A stretch of 64,000 bases of DNA from a bacterium (GTDB taxonomy: Bacteria; Patescibacteriota; Gracilibacteria; JAUYGZ01), in the NCBI GenBank assembly GCA_030690415.1, contig JAUYGZ010000001.1:21254-85253 (forward strand), in the 5' to 3' direction. A program made the translations under genes and the position numbers. Positions within the stretch are counted from its first letter, which is position 1. Each line of letters begins with the position of its first letter. The notes under the pieces were generated by a model. That model was not told where the DNA came from, searched no databases, and saw nothing but the letters and a program-made list of their open reading frames with translations. Below are positions 25,359 to 34,757 of this stretch, in pieces.

Positions 25359-26414
25359 TTATTTTTTCCGATCCATCGCATCATTCGCGAGCTTGTCTGC
25401 CAGCTTGTTTTTGGATCGGGGGATATGATGGAAGCTGGTGTTTGGGAATTTTTTCTGAAATAGTTTTACCTGATCGTAGTATTCTTTCAAGGCTATATTT
25501 CGGACCTTGTATTGGCCATTGACTTGTTTGACGATGAGCTCTGAATCGAGATAGCAGGTGATTTTTTCGGGATTCTTTTTTGAGACCGCGTCTAATCCGA
25601 GGAGGAGGGCATGGTACTCAGCTTGATTATTGGTCCCTTCCCCGATATAGGTACTTATTTTTTCAAGGACCTGGCCTTTCGGATCGCTGATGACGGCCCC
25701 ACATCCTGATGGCCCGGGATTGCCTCTCGCACCTCCATCGGAGAAAACCAGGAACTCTTTTAATTTCTCAACTTTTGGTGTTGTTTTTTTTTCTGTTGCT
25801 TTCTTCTTATTTTTTGTTTCAGCTTTTGTTTTCTCTTGCAGGTTCTTTTCTTCTCGATCGGTGAGTTTCTGATGAGCTTCGGTAATCTGCTTGTTGAGCG
25901 CGGCTTGTGATTGAGCCACGCTTTTGAGACGATAGGAGACCCGATATCGGTCGCTTTTTGTTCCCGCCACGTACCCCAGGATCACTCTGACTCCGAAGTC
26001 TTGCGCGATTTTGACGGAATCGGCCAGATCACCGTCACCTGAGATCAGGAGAGCCGCGTCAAAACTTTTCTGAACGGCGCCAACGACGAGGTCCAGGGCC
26101 ATTTGGATATCGACTCCTTTTTCCTGTTTTTGCTCGTTGAAGTGGCCTAGGTAAGTTTCGATACCCGCTTTTTTAAGGTTATTGATGAGCTTGGTCTGGT
26201 TTTCGACTTTTTCTTCTTCGAAGAGGGGATAGGTTACTTTGCCGATGTAGTATTTTGCGCCGACGACGGTGTAGTCTTTTCGGATCAGATCAAAGAAAGT
26301 TTTCCAATGAATATCTTCACTGTGTATGAGCGATCTGATCGCGTGTCGAAGGTTGTTTCCATCTATAAGTACGACCAGTTTGAGTTTTTCAGCAGGTTTC
26401 TTTTTTATTGCCAT
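25359..26414 (-). CDS. NYN (LabA/DUF88) nuclease fused to RNase HI
   Basis: Two RNase folds lie in one 351-residue chain. Residues 10-165 are a NYN/PIN-like domain with acidic residues in VLIDGNN (Asp18), KGVDIQMALD (Asp102, Asp108) and ISGDGDL (Asp127, Asp129). A Lys/Glu-rich linker (about 180-218) follows. Residues 221-348 are an RNase HI domain with Asp226 (SDGGARGNPG), Glu266 (NNQAEYHALL), Asp290 (YLDSELIV) and Asp340 (NKLADKLA), so both active sites look intact. RNase HI cuts RNA in RNA-DNA hybrids; NYN proteins cut or bind RNA. Its place between recJ and carB suggests RNA or R-loop processing. Confidence 0.9.
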   Translation of the reverse strand: MAIKKKPAEKLKLVVLIDGNNLRHAIRSLIHSEDIHWKTFFDLIRKDYTVVGAKYYIGKVTYPLFEEEKVENQTKLINNLKKAGIETYLGHFNEQKQEKGVDIQMALDLVVGAVQKSFDAALLISGDGDLADSVKIAQDFGVRVILGYVAGTKSDRYRVSYRLKSVAQSQAALNKQITEAHQKLTDREEKNLQEKTKAETKNKKKATEKKTTPKVEKLKEFLVFSDGGARGNPGPSGCGAVISDPKGQVLEKISTYIGEGTNNQAEYHALLLGLDAVSKKNPEKITCYLDSELIVKQVNGQYKVRNIALKEYYDQVKLFQKKFPNTSFHHIPRSKNKLADKLANDAMDRKK

Positions 26415-26522
26415 GGTGAATCGTGGAATGAAAAAAGGAGCTGGGTAACCACCGTATAGATGGGCCCAACCACTCCTGGAGATGTTTCGAGTATAGTCTT
26501 CTTGTCATCGAATACAAACGAA

Positions 26523-29500
26523 TTATACGCCTTGTTTTTCGAGGTAGCTGTCCCAGGATTTTATTTCCAGATCTTCCATGCTGTATTTTTGGATACTTTC
26601 GATAATCAGCTTCGTGATCTGCTTATTAGTAACCAGTGGGATATTTGCGTCCACCGCGCAACGGCGGATGAGGTACCCATCAGTGACTTCCTGTTGATTA
26701 GTGTTCTGAGGGATATTGATGACCAGGTCAACTTTTTTCTCCCGGATAATTTCCTCTACATTGGGTGATCCTCCATTCTGGATTTTATTGACCCGGGTTG
26801 ACTTTATGCCGTGTTTTTTGAGTTCACGGTGGGTTCCTTCGGTGGCATAGAGTCGAAATCCCATGTCACTGAGGTCTTTTATGCTGCCGATCAAATCTAT
26901 CTTGTCTTTTTCCGGGCCTATGGTGACCAGAATGTTCTTTTTTGGAATGGTAAATCCGACGGAGAGAAGCGACTTAAGCAGGGTTTCGTGGAGGTCGACT
27001 CCAAAGGTGGCGACTTCTCCCGTTGAGGCCATTTCCACTCCCAGAGTTGGGTCGGCTCCTTTCAACCGCGTGAAGGAGAATTGAGCAGCTTTGATCCCGA
27101 TGTGGTCCAGCTCGAGGGTTTTGAAGTTGGTTTTCCTGATTTCAGCCATCTTCTTGTGGTTGAGCATGGCGTAAGTTGCGATTTCAATAAAGTTGTATCC
27201 GGTGACTTTCGAGGAGAAGGGGAAAGATCGACTGGCTCGCAAATTGCATTCGATGACTTTGACATCGTTGTTTTTGGCCAAAAACTGAATATTGAAGGGG
27301 CCGGAAATATCGAGCTCTTTCGCGATGGCTTTGGTGATGTTTTTGATGCGTTTAATGGTCTCGAAGTAGAGTCTTTGAGGAGGAAGCACGATGGTTGCGT
27401 CGCCGGAATGTACCCCCGCGTTTTCAATGTGCTCTGCGACAGCGTAGATCACCAGTTTTCCTTTGTGGGCTACTGCGTCGATTTCAATTTCTTTGGCGTT
27501 TTGCTCGAATTTTGACACCACTACGGGCGTTTCACGGGAAATATCGGTGGCAATCTGTAAAAAGTCTTCCAGGTTGTTTCTGGTATAGGCTACTCTCATA
27601 GCCGCACCGGAGAGCACATAGCTGGGGCGGACCAGGACCGGATAACCGTATTTGTCGGCGAAGCTGAGGGCTTCCGAGAGTTTCGTGGCTTCTGTCCAGA
27701 GGGGTTGGTCGATATTGAGTTTGTCGAGCAGCTTCGAAAACTTGTGACGGTCTTCGCATTGGTCGATCGATTTGACTGATGTTCCCATGATTCTCACCTT
27801 GTTTTTGTCGAGTTGGAGAGCAAGATTATTGGGGATCTGTCCTCCGGTGGAGATGACCACTCCATCCGGGTTTTCGTAGTTATAGACGTCCAGGATGCGT
27901 TCCAGACTGAGCTCCTCGAAGTACAGCCGATCGGACATATCATAGTCTGTTGAAACGGTCTCGGGATTGGAGTTCATCACGATGGTCTCATATCCCACTT
28001 CTTTTAATGTGTTGATGACATTGATATTGCACCAGTCAAACTCTACTGAGGATCCTATACAGTAGGGTCCACTTCCCAGCACCATTCCTTTTTTCTTCTC
28101 ACTTGGCAGGACGTCGTGTTCCATACCGTGATAAGTCATGTAGAGGTAGTTGGTTTCCGTCGGGAACTCCGCGGCCAGGGTGTCGATCTGCTTTACAAAG
28201 GGCGTAATGTTTTTTTTGATGCGATAGTGCCGTATCAGATCAGGCGTAGTTTTCAGGATTCGAGCCAGCTGGGTATCGGAGAAACCGTGTTTTTTTGCGG
28301 TTCGAATGGCTTCCACTGTAGTGTCTTTGTGGTGCTCGATACCATCTCGTATTTCTGTTCCCTTTTCCTCAAGCTCTTTTTGAAGGGTCATAATGTTTTC
28401 CAGCTTGCTCAAAAACCAGGGGTCAATGCCGGTGAGTTCGTTGATTTCGTTGATCCCCCAGTCCTTTTCCAGAGCGGCTGCAATGGCGAACACTCGTAGA
28501 GGAGTGGGGTTTTCCAGGTCTTCGGCGATATTTTTCACGGGGATGGGATGGGTCGAAAAGCCTTCAGCCCCGATATTGATCATCCGGAGTCCCTTTTGGA
28601 AGGCTTCCTCGAATGATCTTCCTATAGCCATGATTTCTCCCACGGATTTCATTTCCGTTGAAATCTGCTTCGAGACTTTTCTAAATTTGCTCAGATCCCA
28701 ACGGGGGATTTTTACGGTGACGTAATCCAGTGCCGGCTCGAAGAAGGCTGAAGTCGTTTTGGTCATGCTATTTTGAAGCTCGTAGAGGGTTTTTCCTAGC
28801 GCGAGTTTTGCGGCGACATAGGCCAGGGGGTATCCTGTTGCCTTTGAAGCCAGAGCGGAGGACCGGGATAATCTGGCATTGACCTCAATGATACGGTACT
28901 CGCTGGTCTGAGGGTTTAGAGCGAATTGGATGTTGCATTCTCCTATGATGCCCAGGTTTCTGATTGTTGTAATTGAAATATTTCTGAGCATTTGGTACTC
29001 GTGGTTTGTCAGGGTTTGGGATGGAGCAACGACAATGGATTCTCCCGTGTGTATCCCCAGAGGGTCGAAGTTTTCCATATTACACACGGTGATGCAGTTG
29101 TTTTGGCAGTCTCTTACGACTTCATATTCGATTTCTTTCCAGCCTCTCAAATCTTCTTCCACGAGAATTTGATGGCTCGAAGAGAAAGCAACTTCGCAGA
29201 GTTTCCGTAGCTCCTTTTCGTTTTCAGCGAATCCACTGCCTTTCCCTCCCAGGGTAAACGCCGCACGGCAGATGACAGGGTAGCCGATCTGTTCCGCGGC
29301 TTTCAGACCGGCTTCGGTGTTTCGACAGGCGATGGAGCGGGGGGTGTGAAGGTTGAGCTTGTGAAGAAATTGGGAAAATTTTTCCCGGTCTTCCGTGAGC
29401 TCGATGGAAGAGGTCGGTGTTCCGAGGACTTCCACTTTGTATTTTTTGAGAATACCTTTCTTTTTCAAATCGAGCCCACAGTTCAGCGCGGTTTGCCCGC

Positions 29501-29759
29501 CAAATGAAAGTAGGATTCCTTGAGGCTTTTCTTTTTTTATAACTTGTTCTACGAAGTGAGTTGTGATTGGCAAAAAATAGACCTTGTCGGCGAGTCCTTT
29601 TGAGGTTTGATTCGTGGCAATATTTGGATTGATGAGAATGATTTTGATGCCCTCTTCTTTGAGTGCTTTGATGGCTTGCGACCCTGAGTAATCGAATTCT
29701 CCAGCTTCCCCGATCTTGAGGGCTCCTGAGCCGAGGAGGAGAACTTTTTTGGGCTTCAT
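26523..29759 (-). CDS. carB: Carbamoyl-phosphate synthase large subunit
   Basis: The 1078-residue length is normal for CarB, with two ATP-grasp halves. Visible blocks are the start [22 protein letters not shown], the half-repeat [17 protein letters not shown] near residue 565, [22 protein letters not shown]-type ATP-grasp ends ([16 protein letters not shown] and [16 protein letters not shown]) and a C-terminal MGS-like regulatory domain from about 940. CarB makes carbamoyl phosphate for pyrimidines and arginine. The small subunit CarA, which supplies ammonia from glutamine, is not in the window. Confidence 0.96.
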   Translation of the reverse strand: [1078 protein letters not shown]

Positions 29760-29762
29760 AGA

Positions 29763-29860
29763 GAAGGACTATTAAGACGATAAGGACTATAAGGACTATA
29801 AGGATCATGATGGTTCCTTTTCTTTATCGTCTTTATCATCTTTGAGATCATTATAGTCTT
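29763..29860. repeat. Mirrored GATAAGGAC/TATAAGGAC repeats upstream of carB
   Basis: GACTATTAAGACGATAAGGA-type nine-base units (29765-29805) are followed by their complement (TCTTTATCGTCTTTATCATC type, 29822-29850). The halves can form a hairpin in the carB leader. The minus-strand translation gives a VLIVLIV pattern that is not a gene. Confidence 0.8.
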
Positions 29861-29894
29861 TTTGAGTTCTCGTCGAGTTTATCAGATAGCTCCT

Positions 29895-31130
29895 CTATCG
29901 GCTACGCATTCTTTTTTTTACTTTTTCAATTTCTTCTTCAGTTCTTGGTTTGAGCAAAGTGCTTTCGTTTTCAGGAAGAGTTTCGTCGATGAAATGATGA
30001 TTCTTCTCACCTTTGAAGAGCTGCTGAATGTTGTCCCAGTCATTTCTAACCCACTTTAGGAACGCTTGGCTTATTTTCTCTCCAATTTCCGGAGGGAGAT
30101 TATCTTGTATCTCGCTTTCTATGCTTTTGTGAGGTCTTCCATTTTCGTCACAAGAGCTCCAATCGAAGGGATATTTTTTTCGAAAAGATGAGATGGCGGA
30201 TTCCGACAGAAAGACGTAACGGTGTTCTTTGTACCATCGATGCTCAAGCATGGCGGCCAGGATGTCAAAGCAGATTGCTAGCATGAGTTTGACCGGGACA
30301 TACCTGTCCAGGTCTGTTCTTTTTTTCACGGTTACTTCTTTTGGTATTTTGAGAATTTCTTTCATTTGATTCGGATCAAATCCGCAGTATCTTCGGTAGT
30401 GATGGAAGAGAAGGATCAGGAGAGTGGTTGGTTCTTCAAGTCTGAGTTCCTGACAAGTGTCTAGTGTTCCTGGGTGACGCAAAATTTCTGAAAGGAGCTC
30501 AGGCCTTCCGCTAATGTCTTCCTTTGCATTGATAACGGCTCTTATTCGAGGAGCCAGTTTGCCGATGTCGTGTAGCTGCATTGCCAGAATGATTTCTTCT
30601 TTCTCTACCTTGGAGTTGCTGAGCATCATCATTTCTGTTCTTCTCGGGTGGTCGTAGTCTTCGTGTGTGCTAATGACGATACCATAGATATCGTTAATAA
30701 ATGCAGAATTATTCAGAGCTGATTCGGCTATCGCTGCCGTGGAAATGAGATGGTTTTGGAGTTTTTTATCGAGGCTACCGCACACCTTGAGAACTCTTTT
30801 AACCTGTATTCTGGTGTTGTGAATTCCTTTTCCGCAGGCTTCGAATGGAACTCCTGCGGCCGCGTATTCATGACTTATTTCATCGATCATTACTTGCTCA
30901 GAGATCTGAATACAGTCTCCTTTCGTAAACCTTCCCATACTTTGGCTTTTATACTTCTCCCGTTCTGGATTTTTTCTTTGGGATGATTTTTCTGTGACAA
31001 CACAGAGAATAGCCTTGCTGGTATCGTAAAAGTGAGAGACCGGGGATGTCCATTTTTCTTCAGAGTCTCTTTCCAGGTCGGGGAATGCGGGCATTTTGAC
31101 TCTCTCTGCAAAGGGATCTTTTTTGTTCAT
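29895..31130 (-). CDS. HD-domain (HD-GYP-like) phosphohydrolase
   Basis: The 411-residue protein has metal-binding residues of the HD superfamily: His161 (YDHPRRTE), His187-Asp188 (LHDIGKL), His219 (LRHPGT) and the pair His243-His244 (LFHHYRRYCGFDP), which resembles an HD-GYP arrangement without the GYP motif. HD-GYP enzymes cleave cyclic dinucleotides; plain HD enzymes cleave nucleotides. The first 100 residues and last 100 residues match nothing I know. It lies 24 bases upstream of rbfA's stop on the same strand order. Confidence 0.75.
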   Translation of the reverse strand: MNKKDPFAERVKMPAFPDLERDSEEKWTSPVSHFYDTSKAILCVVTEKSSQRKNPEREKYKSQSMGRFTKGDCIQISEQVMIDEISHEYAAAGVPFEACGKGIHNTRIQVKRVLKVCGSLDKKLQNHLISTAAIAESALNNSAFINDIYGIVISTHEDYDHPRRTEMMMLSNSKVEKEEIILAMQLHDIGKLAPRIRAVINAKEDISGRPELLSEILRHPGTLDTCQELRLEEPTTLLILLFHHYRRYCGFDPNQMKEILKIPKEVTVKKRTDLDRYVPVKLMLAICFDILAAMLEHRWYKEHRYVFLSESAISSFRKKYPFDWSSCDENGRPHKSIESEIQDNLPPEIGEKISQAFLKWVRNDWDNIQQLFKGEKNHHFIDETLPENESTLLKPRTEEEIEKVKKRMRSR

Positions 31131-31154
31131 TTTGCAGGTATTACGATTCTTATC

Positions 31155-31481
31155 TTATTGCTGATCCCTCATGAGTTCTTCAAACCGTTCGACCCGTTCA
31201 TTGCTGATGTCGTATTCAAAGGTGATTTTGGGTATTTTCCTCATACTGACTTTGGAATGCAATTTTTTTGAGAGTTGGCCTGCTTTTTTGTTCAGCACGG
31301 TAACCAGGTCCCTGGGATGATTCAACGCTGAGATGAAGATCTTTGCTGTCTCGAGTCCCGGATTGACAACGACATCGGTAATGGTGATAAGCCCGTATCG
31401 CTCAAGTGGCAGTGTTTCCTGAATAACCTGACTCATGCCTTTGAGGATTTCTTGCGCGAATTGTTCGTGACGGAATGACAT
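31155..31481 (-). CDS. rbfA: Ribosome-binding factor A
   Basis: The 108-residue protein fits RbfA, a KH-fold factor for 30S maturation: MSFRHEQFAQEILKGMSQVI at the start, LITITDVVVNPGLETAKIFIS in the middle and SKVSMRKIPKITFEYD near the end, just before the final helix. The ATG at 31481 was chosen over a start 44 residues upstream, which reads through low-complexity repeat DNA. It leads toward the HD-domain gene in the same direction. Confidence 0.9.
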   Translation of the reverse strand: MSFRHEQFAQEILKGMSQVIQETLPLERYGLITITDVVVNPGLETAKIFISALNHPRDLVTVLNKKAGQLSKKLHSKVSMRKIPKITFEYDISNERVERFEELMRDQQ

Positions 31482-31641
31482 GGGGGAAGGATGAGTGGGA
31501 TGATTGGGATTGTTGGAAGGACGAATGTCAAAAGTGGACTTATGAAATACTTTAGGCAAGTATGAGCTCTCTGTAAATTGGAAATCTTGTAACCTGATGT
31601 AAGATGGTGACAACTGAAATATCTCGTGTTTTCATATTTCT

Positions 31642-32601
31642 ATGCTGAATGAACCTCATTATCCTTCGAAGTGGACGGTCGTCATGGTTTTTTTTATCAT
31701 CCTTCTGACGATTTCTGGAATATTTGTGTGGGTCTTTTTTCTCAATAAGGGAACTATCATTTTGCAGTCGGATATCGGTTTCGTGGTGGAGTTGGAGGGG
31801 GAGAGGATTGCTTGTGAGACGGGTCAATGTCAGATGAAGCTCACTCCTCAGGTCTATGAGGCCGTTGCCAGTACAGACGGATACTATGATGAGTCCTTTT
31901 CTTTTGAGGTTCATCGTTTCGTGGAGGACTGGAAGACCCTCCGTTTTGAGCTGATTCCCTATCTAAAAACGATTACGGTCACTGAGCTTCCTTCGGAGAC
32001 TCTCGGGTTACTGGATCTTCGTGAGAATGGAGACCTGTATTTTCAGGATGCCTTATTGACTTCTTTTGAGAGTCTCTCAGACCCGATCCTTCGATCTTCT
32101 TCCAATCAGGCGGTTTTGATTGATCAGGGAAGAGTCTTCTTTGTTGATCTCCAGACAGGGCGGAAGATTCGTCGTTTCGATGACACGGTCATGGTCCAGG
32201 ATGTGAAGATCAGTGACGATGGGAAAAGGGTTTTGCTTTTTGTTGATCTTCAGGGAGTGCCTTTTATCTGGCTCTGGATGAATGAAACGAACGAACTTAT
32301 TCCCTTGTCCTGGTACGAGTCACCGGACAGGGTTCAGTGGGAGCTCGGGCAGAATTATCGAGTTTTTGTGCTGAGCAGTCAGCTCAATGATGAGTCCCGG
32401 ACTTCACAGATTGATGAACTCATCGACAGTGTGAATACTGACAAAAAAAGTCTAGCCTTATATCGCTTCAATCTGGATACGGAGAAGGCCCAGCAGGTGG
32501 CTGAATTTCCGGAAAAAATCCCGAGTGCTTTGCAGAGGAGGAATCAGCAGTACTTTGTGCAGATGGATAATGAGCTGTACCAGGAGCTAGTCGTCCAATA
32601 G
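31642..32601 (+). CDS. Membrane-anchored protein, possible beta-propeller
   Basis: The 319-residue protein has a short cytoplasmic end, a transmembrane helix (about 12-34) and an external beta-rich region. The segment after the helix (IILQSDIGFVVELEGERIAC, here cut short, then AVASTDGYYDESFSFEV) resembles a PEGA-type domain. The rest contains blade-like repeats (NGDLYFQDALL, QGRVFFVDLQTGRKIRRF, DDGKRVLLFVD). No catalytic motif was seen. It ends four bases before the convergent obg stop. Confidence 0.65.
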   Translation: MLNEPHYPSKWTVVMVFFIILLTISGIFVWVFFLNKGTIILQSDIGFVVELEGERIACETGQCQMKLTPQVYEAVASTDGYYDESFSFEVHRFVEDWKTLRFELIPYLKTITVTELPSETLGLLDLRENGDLYFQDALLTSFESLSDPILRSSSNQAVLIDQGRVFFVDLQTGRKIRRFDDTVMVQDVKISDDGKRVLLFVDLQGVPFIWLWMNETNELIPLSWYESPDRVQWELGQNYRVFVLSSQLNDESRTSQIDELIDSVNTDKKSLALYRFNLDTEKAQQVAEFPEKIPSALQRRNQQYFVQMDNELYQELVVQ

Positions 32602-32605
32602 TCTC

Positions 32606-33979
32606 TTAGAAATCCGATTGAAAGTCGAGCTCGTGTTTTCCAATCTCCAGCCGGTCCCCATCCTGGATACCGATTTTTTTGAGCTCTTTGACGATCCCCA
32701 TTTTTTTCAGGACGTCCCGGACTCGCATCATCGCTTCACGATTGTCAAAGTTACTCATGTTGACGATTTGTTCTATCCGTTCTCCGGAGACCCTGTAAAG
32801 ACCTTCTTTAATTTTTTCCGCGGCGAAGTATTTGGGGTTGTCGAGGTGGGGGCGATAGGTGAGGTGGTCGGTTGTCCCGCGACTCCGCTCGGGACAGGTG
32901 GGTTGTAGGTTGTCGGTGCTAGGTTGATGTGAGGAGGAAGTAGATTGAGGGTTTTTTCGTAATTCCTGGAATAACAATATCTTGAGTTCGGAGATGCCTT
33001 CCGTGGTGGCGGCTGAAATGGGTTTGGAGGAGAGCTGAAATCGTTTCTTTCTGCCGATGGCTTTCTTGAGCACCTGTTGGAGCTCCTTGATCGCCGGTTT
33101 GTCAATCGCGTCGCTTTTGTTGATGACCACTATTTGCTTCTTTGTAGCCAGATCGGATGAAAAGGCTTCGAGCTCGCGGTTGATGATGTGAAAGTTTTCC
33201 AGGGCGTCTTCCTGGGTGGGGTCAATCAGGTGTACCAGCAGTCGGCAACGTTGCACGTGCTTCAGGAATTGTATTCCCAGTCCTTTTCCCTTGTGGGCTC
33301 CTTCGATTAGTCCCGGGATATCGGCTACGACATAGGTGACTTTCTTATCGATTTGCACTACTCCCAGGTGGGGGATAAGGGTCGTGAAGGGATAGGCGGC
33401 GATTTTTGGTTTGGCATTTGACAGGACTGAGATGAGGGTCGATTTCCCCGAGGAGGGGATTCCAATGATCCCGATATCGGCCACGAGTTTGAGTTCCAGC
33501 TCCACTTCGATACTTTCTCCCTCTTCTCCCAGCTCGGCAAACTTGGGTGCCTGACGGATCGAGGTGGCGAAGTGCGCGTTTCCATATCCTCCTCGTCCTC
33601 CTTTTGCGACAAGGAGGGTTTTGCTTTCACTGGAAAGGTCTGCTATTTCCCGTTTTTCAAGAATCTGTCCTTCATTGTCTCTCATTATTTCTCGAACCAG
33701 TGTCCCAAGAGGGACTTCCAGTGACAGATCCACCCCGTTTCTTCCATGCTTGTTTTGACCTTTTCCCATCTCGCCTTTCTCCGCCGTGAACTGCTTGTAG
33801 GTGTCCAGGTGAGTGAGGGTATTGAGGGCGGTATTGACGACCAAGAGAATATTCCCTCCTTTTCCTCCATCACCTCCATTAGGTCCTCCTCGGGGTTCAA
33901 ATTTTTCTCTTCGAAAAGCCACACAGCCGTTGCCACCGATACCGGCATGAAGTTTCAGGATGGTTTGGTCACAGAACAT
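32606..33979 (-). CDS. obg: GTPase Obg/CgtA with repeat insertion
   Basis: The 457-residue protein has the glycine-rich Obg fold (GGNGCVAFRREKFEPRGGPNGG), the G domain with GIPSSGKSTL (G1), DIPGLIEGAHKG (G3) and NKSD (G4), and a C-terminal OCT domain. Obg controls 50S assembly and stress responses. Between the G and OCT domains, at about residues 349-369, the chain contains SSHQPSTDNLQPTCPERSRG. That stretch is encoded by heptanucleotide repeats plus a palindrome (32873-32930). The insertion lies in a flexible linker and probably does no harm. Confidence 0.94.
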   Translation of the reverse strand: MFCDQTILKLHAGIGGNGCVAFRREKFEPRGGPNGGDGGKGGNILLVVNTALNTLTHLDTYKQFTAEKGEMGKGQNKHGRNGVDLSLEVPLGTLVREIMRDNEGQILEKREIADLSSESKTLLVAKGGRGGYGNAHFATSIRQAPKFAELGEEGESIEVELELKLVADIGIIGIPSSGKSTLISVLSNAKPKIAAYPFTTLIPHLGVVQIDKKVTYVVADIPGLIEGAHKGKGLGIQFLKHVQRCRLLVHLIDPTQEDALENFHIINRELEAFSSDLATKKQIVVINKSDAIDKPAIKELQQVLKKAIGRKKRFQLSSKPISAATTEGISELKILLFQELRKNPQSTSSSHQPSTDNLQPTCPERSRGTTDHLTYRPHLDNPKYFAAEKIKEGLYRVSGERIEQIVNMSNFDNREAMMRVRDVLKKMGIVKELKKIGIQDGDRLEIGKHELDFQSDF

Positions 33980-33987
33980 TGGGAAGG

Positions 33988-34028
33988 GGGTAGGTTGTCG
34001 GGAGTATGGAGTAGGTTGAAAGTGTAGG
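33988..34028. repeat. GTAGGTT/GAGTATG heptanucleotide repeats upstream of obg
   Basis: TAGGTTGTCGGGAGTATGGA and neighbouring variants repeat with a period of about seven bases. This is the same family as at 25307-25335 and inside recJ and obg. It fills the divergent space between obg and the 34047 gene. Confidence 0.7.
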
Positions 34029-34046
34029 AATTGTACTGGAGAGGGT

Positions 34047-34595
34047 GTGGCTTTGCCAGTTGATGTTGACAGGTCACAGGAAAGTGATATTTTGACGGCG
34101 AATTTTCCTTTGTCTATGTCTGAGTATCCTTGGAGGGGCCCGTCTCGAGATGATCTTGCGCGTAAGGAGAGACCATCATCGAGTTTAGGTGGTGATTCTC
34201 ACTGGCATCCCGATGAAGTGTCTGCTATTAGAGCTCGTTATGGGAATGGAACGCTGTCGAATGTAGATCTCCTGCTTCAGATCGAACGGGTTATTCGTCT
34301 TCATCCTTTATTTCGTGATCTTTTTGACCAGGGAAGAGTTACGGAACTCCTCGAACGTTGTCCGACGTCTGAGATGAAAGAACTTGTGGGGCTTACCCGT
34401 AATGCCTCCGCGGAAGCATTTGGTAAGGCATATCTGGATCTTCGGTCTAAAGATTCTCAGCGATTAATTTTGAGGAAGTTTAAAACAATAGAAGGGGATG
34501 GAAACCGAGGTTTTCAGGATTTTTTGGACTCACTCAGACTGTCTCTCGAGGATGAGCTTAACTCTCTTGGTATTTCCATACGGACAAATCCGTGA
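34047..34595 (+). CDS. Hypothetical protein, up to 182 residues
   Basis: This soluble protein is not recognised. The first 60 residues are polar and probably disordered, followed by a helical region (VDLLLQIERVIRLHPLFRDL to the end). GTG at 34047 is the longest start; ATG at 34116 would give MSEYPW and lose only the disordered part. No promoter or ribosome site settles the choice. Confidence 0.55.
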   Translation: MALPVDVDRSQESDILTANFPLSMSEYPWRGPSRDDLARKERPSSSLGGDSHWHPDEVSAIRARYGNGTLSNVDLLLQIERVIRLHPLFRDLFDQGRVTELLERCPTSEMKELVGLTRNASAEAFGKAYLDLRSKDSQRLILRKFKTIEGDGNRGFQDFLDSLRLSLEDELNSLGISIRTNP

Positions 34596-34757
34596 CAGGG
34601 GGAGAATAACTTTCCTTATTTCGGGTAAAAAATGGGGTGGGTTTCTTATGGGTCTGTTTGGAGTATTACCCACAGATTTGGGATTGCTTTTGTGGGTTTT
34701 TTGAGATTAGATTGTACTCTATTCACTTTCAATTTCCTATTTCTTATCTCCTCGACT

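Noticed and set aside
29224..29808. Minus-strand ORF of 194 codons beginning with VLIVLIV
   Set aside because: The hydrophobic start is translated nine-base repeat and the rest is carB in another frame.
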